NCBI GenBank assembly: GCA_944381635.1
Contig: CALWLY010000008.1
Coordinates: 1 to 64,000 of the forward strand
Source of the DNA: an uncultured Lachnospiraceae bacterium
Lineage (GTDB): Bacteria; Bacillota; Clostridia; Lachnospirales; Lachnospiraceae
Direction of reading: 5' to 3'
DNA: 64,000 nt
The notes beneath the pieces were generated by a model. That model did no database searches, had not been told where the DNA came from, and saw only the letters and a program-made list of their open reading frames with translations. Positions 1-6,861 of the stretch are shown piece by piece (the first letter of the stretch is position 1; every line of letters begins with the position of its first letter). The position numbers and the translations under genes are program-made.

Positions 1-188
1 ATAAACCATTAATTTGTTAGCTGAAATATTGAATTTTCAAGGTGCGAAGCCCATTTTAGATATGGGAAGTCTTAGTTCCTAATTATATAAAACCGCTGAA
101 TCTGCTTTTACTCTAGCACAGCAAAATTTGCTTGTCAAGGCTAACACCGCATTTTTACATATACTTTTCATCTTCCATTTCGTTTCTA
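1..188. other. Unassigned AT-rich sequence upstream of bioY
   Basis: I see no gene here. The only structure noticed is a weak CCCAT/ATGGG inverted repeat near position 50-66. It probably includes the downstream flank of a gene lying to the left of the window. Confidence 0.5.
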
Positions 189-220
189 TTGTAAACCTAT
201 TTCTATTTTAAGTTGACAAT
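188..220 (+). promoter_or_regulatory. Probable BirA biotin operator overlapping the bioY promoter
   Basis: The half-sites ATTGTAAAC (188-196) and GTTGACAAT (212-220) form an inverted repeat with one mismatch, separated by 15 nt. This matches the known Gram-positive BirA pattern of TTGTTAAC-like half-sites spaced by about 15 nt. The right half-site contains the TTGACA -35 box (213-218), so bound biotinyl-AMP-BirA would block RNA polymerase. No birA lies in the window. Confidence 0.85.
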
Positions 221-242
221 ATTTTCTGACTTCTGTTATAGT
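213..242 (+). promoter_or_regulatory. bioY promoter, sigma-A type
   Basis: A consensus -35 TTGACA (213-218) and a -10 TATAGT (237-242) are 18 nt apart. The -35 box lies inside the BirA-like operator. The bioY start codon is about 80 nt downstream. Confidence 0.8.
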
Positions 243-322
243 GATTTTATGGCACTGGGATTTCCATTCCCTCTCAAAAAACACAGCCATCACTTTGACA
301 CTTCAAAGAAAGGATATCACCT

Positions 323-886
323 ATGACATCTATGACAAAAACCAAAATCAGTACCCATCAACTTGTTTTCGCCGGTCTGTGCGTAGCCCTGACCGCCATC
401 TGCTCCTGGATTTCCATCCCCGCACCTGTTCCCTTTACTCTTCAGACCTTCGCCGTCTTTTTTACCATAGGGGTTTTAGGCGGTAAAGCAGGAACTTTAT
501 CCATCATAGCCTACATTCTTTTAGGCGCTGCAGGCGTTCCTGTTTTTACCGGTTTTGCCGGAGGCGTGGGGGTCCTCATGGGAAACACCGGCGGCTACAT
601 ACTTGGTTTCCTGATTACAGGATTGACCATGTGGGCTTTTGAAAATTTTTTTGGAAAATCAAGCAAAGTATTCCTCATTTCCGCTGTCGTGGGCTTATTT
701 TTCTGTTATTTATTCGGCACCCTCTGGTTTCTTTTTCTGTATACCAGAAACACCGGCACTGTCAGCTTTCTGACCGTTCTGGGCTGGTGTGTCTTTCCTT
801 TTATCCTTCCGGATTTCATTAAAATCGGTTTGGCACTGACTATAAGCCGAAGAGTTTCCGGTGCAGTAAACAGAACTTCTTTTTAA
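323..886 (+). CDS. bioY: Biotin transporter BioY (ECF S-component)
   Basis: BioY is the membrane substrate-binding subunit of an energy-coupling factor transporter and captures biotin at the cytoplasmic membrane. The 187-aa protein is almost wholly hydrophobic with about six membrane segments. Residues 71-96 carry the family signature (GVPVFTGFAGGVGVL followed by GNTGGYILGF). Length fits the family. The start at 323 is preceded by AAAGGA, and an earlier overlapping frame at 241 has no support. It appears monocistronic, and the BirA-like operator at 188-220 implies repression when biotin is plentiful. No biotin synthesis genes or ECF ATPases are nearby, so it probably serves salvage using shared EcfAAT from elsewhere. 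Confidence 0.95.
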   Translation: MTSMTKTKISTHQLVFAGLCVALTAICSWISIPAPVPFTLQTFAVFFTIGVLGGKAGTLSIIAYILLGAAGVPVFTGFAGGVGVLMGNTGGYILGFLITGLTMWAFENFFGKSSKVFLISAVVGLFFCYLFGTLWFLFLYTRNTGTVSFLTVLGWCVFPFILPDFIKIGLALTISRRVSGAVNRTSF

Positions 887-910
887 TACGAGAGGTGAGT
901 AACTTTCCCT

Positions 911-960
911 TTGTATTAATTGTATTAAAAAAAACGCTCCGCTGCGGATGCACTCTGGCA
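911..960 (-). repeat. Degenerate copy of the CATCCACAGCGGA/terminator palindrome family (copy G)
   Basis: Read on the minus strand, 955-935 gives GAGTGCATCCGCAGCGGAGC followed by eight T residues and an AT-rich imperfect hairpin. The same motif-plus-T-tract arrangement occurs at 16.5, 39.6 and 56.6 kb. Here the palindrome is poorly preserved. It lies just downstream of bioY. Confidence 0.55.
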
Positions 961-1168
961 CGAAAGACATTACCGGAATCCTGCCGAAATTTATCAGACG
1001 GCCTTTTCCATTTGCCCTCTGTTTGCAGGTGTTGTTCTGAACAGAATATTTATTTTTTTCTCTCTCAGGAGCGACGCTCTGTACATTGTGCACAGTTTTG
1101 TTCGCTCCCTTCCCGTCTTTTCTTTACAACTCTACTTTATCACAATCAATATGGACCATTTTTTCTGT

Positions 1169-1197
1169 TTGTAGTTTTTTTCTCGCTGTGATACAAT
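1169..1197 (+). promoter_or_regulatory. Candidate promoter of the PurF-like gene
   Basis: TTGTAG (1169-1174) and an extended -10, TGA-TACAAT with TACAAT at 1192-1197, are 17 nt apart, about 50 nt before the start codon. The rest of the 887-1246 gap holds no gene. I looked for purine-riboswitch core motifs and found none. Confidence 0.6.
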
Positions 1198-1246
1198 GTC
1201 TCTGTATTTTTGAAGAATTTCATACTAAAGGATACGGAGGACAACT

Positions 1247-2653
1247 ATGAGCGGATTTTTTGGCGTAGCATCAAAAGAGGATTGTGTATTTGACCTGTTT
1301 TTCGGAACAGACTACCATTCTCACCTTGGAACAAGACGTGCCGGAATGGCTGTATACGACAGAGAAGAAGGATTCAACCGTGCAATCCACAATATCGAAA
1401 ATGCACCATTTCGTACCAAATTTGACAAAGAAGTGGGACGTATGAAGGGAAATATAGGTATCGGATGCATCTCCGATTACGAACCCCAGCCCCTGTTGAT
1501 TCGTTCTCATCACGGAACTTTTGCCATCATGACAGTAGGTAAAATCAACAACACCGATGAGATTGTAAATCGGATCCTGACCACCACTCCCACACATTTT
1601 CTGGAAATGAGCGGCGGAGATATCAATGCAACGGAGCTTGTAGCTACTATTATCAATCAGAAAGAAAATCTGATCGAAGGCATCCAGTACGCGCAGGATA
1701 TTATCGACGGATCCATGTCCATCATCATCATGACTCCCAAAGGCATCTACGCTGCCCGCGACAAAATGGGACGTACTCCCGTAACAATCGGAAAGAAGGA
1801 ACATGCACACTGTATTTCCTTTGAATGTTTTGCTTACCTGAACTTAGGCTACACAGATTTGAAAGAACTTGGCCCCGGTGAAATTGTAGTTGTCACACCG
1901 GAAGAGGTCCGCACTCTTGTAAAACCCGGTAAAGATATGAAAATCTGTACCTTCCTCTGGGTTTACTACGGTTATCCCTCTTCCTCCTACGAAGGAATCA
2001 GCGTGGAAGAAATGCGTTACAACTGCGGCGCCATGCTTGCAAAGCGTGACAATGTACAGCCGGACATTGTAGCCGGTGTCCCGGATTCAGGTACCGCACA
2101 TGCCATAGGTTATGCCAATGCATCCGGCATTCCGTTCTCCCGACCTTTTATCAAATATACACCTACCTGGCCTCGTTCTTTTATGCCTACGATTCAGAGC
2201 CAGCGTAATCTGATCGCAAAAATGAAACTGATTCCGGTTCACGATCTGATTCAGAACCGCAGCATGCTTTTGATCGACGATTCCATCGTCCGCGGCACAC
2301 AGCTGCGTGAAACTACGGAATTTCTGTATCAGAGCGGTGCAAAAGAAGTTCACATCCGTCCCGCATGTCCTCCACTGCTCTACGGATGTAAATATCTGAA
2401 TTTCTCCCGCTCTTCCTCTGAGATGGATCTGATCACCAGACGTGTCATCAAGGAAATGGAAGGCGATAATAAATATCCCAACTTAACTGCCTATTCAAAT
2501 CCGGAAGCTCCTGAATATCAGGAAATGGTACGCCGCATTGGGGAACAGTTAAACTTTACCACACTGCGTTATCATCGTCTGGATGATATGATTGACTCCA
2601 TAGGCATTGACCGCTCCAAACTGTGCACCTACTGCTGGGACGGAAAAGAATAA
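1247..2653 (+). CDS. PurF-like amidophosphoribosyltransferase paralogue with a degenerate glutaminase site
   Basis: The protein (468 aa) aligns along its length with PurF: an N-terminal Ntn-hydrolase domain (about 1-230) and a phosphoribosyltransferase domain (about 240-450). The PRPP motif LLIDDSIVRGT (341-351) is intact, and Cys234, Cys374/381, Cys460 and Cys463 could ligate the Fe-S cluster seen in Bacillus-type PurF. The glutaminase site is not conserved: the protein starts MSGFFG instead of MCG, the HVRY Arg aligns with Ser76, the HNGN Asn with Val97, and the SDSE Asp with Ala128. It should not hydrolyse glutamine by the usual route. It may use free ammonia or have another role. It stands alone, with GGAGGACAACT before ATG and a terminator after it. 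The automatic purF label is therefore doubtful. Confidence 0.85.
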   Translation: MSGFFGVASKEDCVFDLFFGTDYHSHLGTRRAGMAVYDREEGFNRAIHNIENAPFRTKFDKEVGRMKGNIGIGCISDYEPQPLLIRSHHGTFAIMTVGKINNTDEIVNRILTTTPTHFLEMSGGDINATELVATIINQKENLIEGIQYAQDIIDGSMSIIIMTPKGIYAARDKMGRTPVTIGKKEHAHCISFECFAYLNLGYTDLKELGPGEIVVVTPEEVRTLVKPGKDMKICTFLWVYYGYPSSSYEGISVEEMRYNCGAMLAKRDNVQPDIVAGVPDSGTAHAIGYANASGIPFSRPFIKYTPTWPRSFMPTIQSQRNLIAKMKLIPVHDLIQNRSMLLIDDSIVRGTQLRETTEFLYQSGAKEVHIRPACPPLLYGCKYLNFSRSSSEMDLITRRVIKEMEGDNKYPNLTAYSNPEAPEYQEMVRRIGEQLNFTTLRYHRLDDMIDSIGIDRSKLCTYCWDGKE

Positions 2654-2682
2654 CAATAACTTATATATTTTTTCATCTACAA

Positions 2683-2719
2683 GGGCATCGGAAATCTGGT
2701 CTTTCCGATGCCCCTTTTG
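2683..2719 (+). terminator. Rho-independent terminator of the PurF-like gene
   Basis: A 12-bp stem, GGGCATCGGAAA (2683-2694) with TTTCCGATGCCC (2702-2713), is followed by CTTTTGT. Confidence 0.9.
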
Positions 2720-2747
2720 TCCAAACCCAAACGTATTCCTCGGGATT

Positions 2748-3545
2748 TTATTCTTTTATCCAGTAAGCCGAACCGTCGCTTGTCCTTTCCAGAAATCCAT
2801 ACTCTATCAGGAGTCTTCGCACATAGGGATAGTCCTCACAGACGCGTTTCAGTACCTGATTGATTTCCTTTTCTGTATATTTTTGTCCCGGTTTATAATT
2901 TTCAGCTATTTTGCGAAGTACCACCAGTTTTTTCTTTTCTCTGGCGGGAACCGCTTTCAGATATCCTGTGTCGTCAAAACATATTTTCAGTATTTTCTCT
3001 CTTTCCTCTTCCGTGACTACATATCTGTCATCCACCATAGAGGCCGTTTTATGCGGTTCTATGAGTCGGTCTTCCTCCGGTTGTTTTTTTCTGGCTGCCC
3101 GTCCAGCATCTTTCTCCGAAATCATTTCCATAACCGCCAGAAACAGTCTGGCTTGCCGTTCCTTTTCTCTCATTTTAAATCTGTGGTTTCTCATGGTAGA
3201 AACTGCTATTTTATTTTTCTGTGCCGCTTCCTGATCGGAAATGCCTTCTGCCATAACTTTCAATATGGAAAGCTGTACTTCAGACAGACCCAAGGCTGCA
3301 TTTCCCTTTTCCAGTAAATAAAAAAGCATGCCTCCGTGTTCTTTTTCCACATGCTTTTGAGCCATTTTCACAGAATCATAAAAATGCCCCTCCAAAGGAT
3401 ACACCTCTCCCCGTTCAAAAAATTTCCCGCAAATAATACACTGTTCCCCTTCTTCCAAACTGCAGTATCCCCTTTTTAGTTCTTCTCTATCTGCTTGAGC
3501 AAACAGTTCCTGCAGCTGTTCCATTGTCTTTTCTTTCTTTTTCAT
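2748..3545 (-). CDS. Zinc-finger/LuxR-HTH/DUF2087 transcriptional regulator
   Basis: This is a predicted cytoplasmic DNA-binding protein of 265 aa with target unknown. The N-terminal third has a CIICGKFF segment followed by two histidines (QKHVEKEH), a possible C2H2 zinc site. The middle has a LuxR/sigma-4-like helix-turn-helix (LSEVQLSILKVMAEG onward). The C-terminus is a DUF2087 domain (KYTEKEIN ... DYPYVRRLLIEYGFL ... DGSAYW). The frame stays open upstream to a GTG at 3629 with a poor ribosome site. I prefer ATG 3545, with AAAGGA 11 nt upstream, because related proteins begin near the ELFAQADREELKRGY segment. It is monocistronic and faces away from the PurF-like gene. Confidence 0.8.
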   Translation of the reverse strand: MKKKEKTMEQLQELFAQADREELKRGYCSLEEGEQCIICGKFFERGEVYPLEGHFYDSVKMAQKHVEKEHGGMLFYLLEKGNAALGLSEVQLSILKVMAEGISDQEAAQKNKIAVSTMRNHRFKMREKERQARLFLAVMEMISEKDAGRAARKKQPEEDRLIEPHKTASMVDDRYVVTEEEREKILKICFDDTGYLKAVPAREKKKLVVLRKIAENYKPGQKYTEKEINQVLKRVCEDYPYVRRLLIEYGFLERTSDGSAYWIKE

Positions 3546-3759
3546 AACTTCCGTTGTCCTTTCTTTGTGTGTCTCAGCAATTTCAATAACTTTTATCCCG
3601 GATAAGACTGCTTCTTTCAGGAAATGCACCGTCCGAAACTTTTTCTTTTCTATCTGGATATTTATATAATATAGTTATTTAATCATTTTGTCTACTATAT
3701 AGTAAATTTTTGTTATTATTATCTATATTTTTGTTTAATAATATTCTTCACACAAAAAA

Positions 3760-3801
3760 GATGTTGCAAAACTTTGAGAAACACTCCGATTTTGCAACAT
3801 C
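3760..3801 (-). terminator. Terminator downstream of the PfkB kinase gene
   Basis: GATGTTGCAAAA pairs perfectly with TTTTGCAACATC across an 18-nt loop. On the minus strand a TTTTTT tract follows directly. It ends transcription from the kinase gene before the DUF2087 regulator. Confidence 0.85.
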
Positions 3802-3858
3802 CTTCTCTTACCTGACTGGACGGGGCAAAGGTGCCCCATCAGAATCTATTTTTCATCT

Positions 3859-3910
3859 TAGCGTCGGTGTACAGGGCTGAGGCGTATTGTCCTCCTGTAC
3901 ACCGACGCTA
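3859..3910 (+). repeat. 52-bp palindromic repeat, copy 1
   Basis: A perfect 17-bp stem (TAGCGTCGGTGTACAGG with its complement) encloses an 18-nt asymmetric loop, GCTGAGGCGTATTGTCCT. A second copy, 46/52 identical, lies in the opposite orientation at 10494-10545. It sits just past the stop codon of the sugar kinase gene. Confidence 0.9.
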
Positions 3911-3917
3911 CTCTTTT

Positions 3918-4853
3918 TTAATAATCTTCAATCTCTTCAATGACAATTTTTTCTTCCAGTTCTTCCACAAGTTCCATAGCCACGCTGCCGCTCTCCATTG
4001 TCACAGCATTGGAAGCTGCAACAGCAGCTGCTTTTCGAAGCATTTCTTCGGGAGTTCTTCCCAGCTGAATGGAACGGGCAAAGGAAGCCACTGCGCTGTC
4101 GCCGCAGCCTACGGTATTCATCACGTGAATTTTAGGTGCCGGGGCAAAGAGCTTTTTCTCCCTGCTGATCAGATAGAGTCCTTTTTCCCCCACAGACACC
4201 GCCACGTAAGTGATTCCTTTTAAAAGCAGGTTTTCTGCAGCCTGTATCAGTTCTTCCCTGGTTTTTAATCTATGACCGGCCAGATATTCCAGTTCCTTGC
4301 GGTTTGGCTTTACAAGGTAAGGCCCCGCGGAGATTCCTTCATCCAGCATCTCTCCGCTTGTATCCAGAAGAACTTTTTTATCGTATTCTCCCGCGATAAA
4401 AATAAGCTCCCGATAAATATCCGTGGGCAGTCCGGGCGCAATGCTTCCCGACAGCACGATCAGCTCGCTTTTTTCCGCAAGGGAACGGTATTTCTGTAAA
4501 AATACCATTTTCTCTTCCGGCTCAATACGCGGACCCGGCTCCAGTATTTCTGTCACATAGCCATTCTCTGCAATGATATTCATGCTGCTGCGCGTCTCAC
4601 CTGCCACTTCCACAAACTGGCAATCGATTCCCTTTCTGGTCAGTTCGCTGTGAATCCATCTTCCGGTATATCCTCCCAGGAATCCGGTGGCAGTCACCGG
4701 GCAGTTGTATTGGCACAAAATCTTGCTGACATTAATGCCTTTGCCTCCCGGAATGTTTGTCATGGTTTTCATCCGGTTAACATGCCCCGGAAACAATTCC
4801 TCTGTGGTGTATGTTTTATCTACGGCCGGATTTAATGTTACTGTAAGAATCAT
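3918..4853 (-). CDS. pfkB: 1-phosphofructokinase-family sugar phosphate kinase (PfkB family)
   Basis: This is an ATP-dependent ribokinase/PfkB kinase of 311 aa, full length for FruK/LacC. Visible signatures are the N-terminal TLNPAVDKTY, the GGKGINVSKI substrate loop (36-45), LSGSIAPGLP (134-143) and the catalytic GCGDS (249-253, Asp252 as base). The likely substrate is fructose-1-phosphate, giving fructose-1,6-bisphosphate. Tagatose-6-phosphate is also possible, because no fructose PTS or fruR is adjacent. AAAGGAGGGG precedes the ATG. It follows recJ by 65 nt with no terminator between them, so read-through from recJ is plausible. Confidence 0.88.
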   Translation of the reverse strand: MILTVTLNPAVDKTYTTEELFPGHVNRMKTMTNIPGGKGINVSKILCQYNCPVTATGFLGGYTGRWIHSELTRKGIDCQFVEVAGETRSSMNIIAENGYVTEILEPGPRIEPEEKMVFLQKYRSLAEKSELIVLSGSIAPGLPTDIYRELIFIAGEYDKKVLLDTSGEMLDEGISAGPYLVKPNRKELEYLAGHRLKTREELIQAAENLLLKGITYVAVSVGEKGLYLISREKKLFAPAPKIHVMNTVGCGDSAVASFARSIQLGRTPEEMLRKAAAVAASNAVTMESGSVAMELVEELEEKIVIEEIEDY

Positions 4854-4918
4854 AAAATCCCCTCCTTTTGTTTTATGCGTCCCCTTTCAGACCCATTCGG
4901 TCCGTTTTTCGGCGTTTT

Positions 4919-6691
4919 TTATTGATATTGCTGCATCACAAGCTGCAGCTTTGTATTCCCCTGATAACTGTTGATTCCCGGATAATAAGTCACACTCAAT
5001 GACACTTGACAGTCTTTTCCTTCATAAAGCCGGAACAGCTCCGAGCGTCCGTATTTTGATGTAACGTATTCCTCAAACTGCTCCTTGTTTCCGAAGTACA
5101 TCATTTCCCATCGTTTTCCCATATCATCCAGCACTGTAAATTTCAGCACATTTCCGTTTTTTCCCAGAGCTCTGGCACTTATAAATTTCAGATCTTTCTG
5201 GGCGAAAACCGGTTTGGGATTTCCTGTTCCGAAAGGTTCCAGCAGTTCCAGTTCCTCCACAAAGGAAAAGCTCACATAAGACACGGGCATGGGAACATCG
5301 ATATGGATTCTCTCCTCCATATCTTCCGGTGTCAGTCGGCATAAGGCATTGATTTCTTTTCGGAAATCTTCCACATCCTCTTCTCTCATGGAAAGGCCGG
5401 CTGCCATTTTGTGCCCGCCGTATTTGGTAAAAAACCGGGCGCACCGGGTCATCTCCTCATACATATGATAAGTTTCTATGGAACGGCCGCTTCCCTTTAC
5501 CCCTTCTTCGCCTCTTGTCAACACGAAGACCGGCTTGTAATAGCGTTCTTTCAGCCTTCCGGCAATGATTCCCGCAATGCTTTCGTGGCAATCCGGCAAA
5601 AAGATGACCAGTACCTTCTCATCCTGCCATCCAAAATTTTCCACCTGCTCTATGGCCTTTTTCACATAAATTTCTGTCAGCTCTTTCCTGCTGTCGTTCA
5701 ACTGTTTCAGCTCAGATGCCATGACAACGGCTTCTCCCCGCTCTTTTGCCTCCAAAAGCTGCAGCGCTCTCGCTGCGGTATCCAGGCGTCCCGATGCATT
5801 CAGACACGGTCCCAGCACGAAGCCGATATGAAAAGCACTCAGCTTGTTTTTGTCGATTTCGTTGACTTCCATCAAAGCCCTGAGTCCCGGGTTTTTGCTG
5901 TTTTTCATGCAGGAAAGACCATATTTTACGAGAATTCTGTTTTCATCCTGAAGCTGCATGACATCACAGATTGTGGCAAACGCTGCAAACTCCGTCAATT
6001 CTTCCAGAACTTCCCGCAGCTCTTCTTTTTTCCCGGAAAATTCAAACAGCTGGCTGATCAGCTTCCATGCCACAAAGGCACCGCATATTTCTTTAAACGG
6101 ATAGGAACATTCCGGCTGCTTAGGATCGATAACCACATCTGCAGGAGGAAGCAGGAAGTGTCTCTCTCCCTCTGCATTCTCCTCGTAAGGAACCTCGTGA
6201 TGATCTGTCACGATCACCGTCATCCCGTATTTTTTTGCCTGAGCAATCTGTGATGCGGCCGCTATGCCATTGTCACAGGTTACGATCGTATCGATACCGT
6301 CCCGAAAAGCCTCCTCCACCAAATGCTCGTTCAATCCATAGCCGTCTTTCATCCGATGAGGAATCACCGTATCCACCGACGCATTCAGGGAGGAAAGACC
6401 TTTTTTCAAAATAAAAGTGGAACAGATGCCGTCTGCGTCATAGTCGCCGATCACTCTTATCCTTTTCCCCTCTTGAATTTTTTCTGCAAGCAGCCTGGTA
6501 GCCTCCGCCATTCCTTTTAAAAGCAGCGGACTGTAAAGTTCTTCCATGGTGCCATACAGATATTTTCGAATATCCTCTTCTTCAATCACGTCCCGATTCC
6601 TGATAATACGTGCAAGTACCGGACTGATGCCAAATTCTTTCGCTATCTTTTGAAAATCTGCCCTCTTGGCAGCAACAAACCATTTTGCCAT
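4919..6691 (-). CDS. recJ: Single-stranded DNA exonuclease RecJ
   Basis: RecJ is a 5'-to-3' single-strand exonuclease used in recombination and mismatch repair. The 590-aa protein has the DHH phosphoesterase motifs: GDYDADG (82-88), TCDNG (138-142) and VTDHHE (161-166). The DHHA1 nucleic-acid-binding part contains YGGHKMAAGLSM, followed by a C-terminal OB-like region. All metal-binding Asp and His residues seem present. The ribosome site is modest (AGAAGAGAA). An extended -10 (TGA-TACAAT, minus strand 6753-6748) lies just upstream, beyond the secDF terminator, so recJ probably has its own promoter. Confidence 0.96.
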   Translation of the reverse strand: MAKWFVAAKRADFQKIAKEFGISPVLARIIRNRDVIEEEDIRKYLYGTMEELYSPLLLKGMAEATRLLAEKIQEGKRIRVIGDYDADGICSTFILKKGLSSLNASVDTVIPHRMKDGYGLNEHLVEEAFRDGIDTIVTCDNGIAAASQIAQAKKYGMTVIVTDHHEVPYEENAEGERHFLLPPADVVIDPKQPECSYPFKEICGAFVAWKLISQLFEFSGKKEELREVLEELTEFAAFATICDVMQLQDENRILVKYGLSCMKNSKNPGLRALMEVNEIDKNKLSAFHIGFVLGPCLNASGRLDTAARALQLLEAKERGEAVVMASELKQLNDSRKELTEIYVKKAIEQVENFGWQDEKVLVIFLPDCHESIAGIIAGRLKERYYKPVFVLTRGEEGVKGSGRSIETYHMYEEMTRCARFFTKYGGHKMAAGLSMREEDVEDFRKEINALCRLTPEDMEERIHIDVPMPVSYVSFSFVEELELLEPFGTGNPKPVFAQKDLKFISARALGKNGNVLKFTVLDDMGKRWEMMYFGNKEQFEEYVTSKYGRSELFRLYEGKDCQVSLSVTYYPGINSYQGNTKLQLVMQQYQ

Positions 6692-6747
6692 TTCTCTTCT
6701 GCCTTTTGTTTCTTTTCTTTCGTCAAATCGATTTTCTATCTGTCTTT

Positions 6748-6756
6748 ATTGTATCA
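6748..6756 (-). promoter_or_regulatory. Candidate extended -10 promoter of recJ
   Basis: On the minus strand, TGTGATACAAT gives an extended -10 element (TACAAT at 6753-6748) about 60 nt before recJ. The -35 region is poor. Confidence 0.4.
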
Positions 6757-6762
6757 CAAAAA

Positions 6763-6815
6763 GACACCCCGAAAAATCCGAAATTAAAATCTTTTTCCGG
6801 GATTTTCAGGGTGTC
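6763..6815 (-). terminator. Terminator downstream of secDF
   Basis: An imperfect long stem pairs GACACCCTGAAAATCC with GGATTTTTCGGGGTGTC on the minus strand and is followed by TTTTTG. It separates secDF from recJ. Confidence 0.85.
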
Positions 6816-6861
6816 CCTCTGCAATCAGATAACTACCGTCTTTTTATCTGTTTTTCCTGTT

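Noticed and set aside
887-1246. Purine or PRPP riboswitch before the PurF-like gene
   Set aside because: No recognisable conserved core was seen. Only a promoter and a degenerate repeat copy could be supported.
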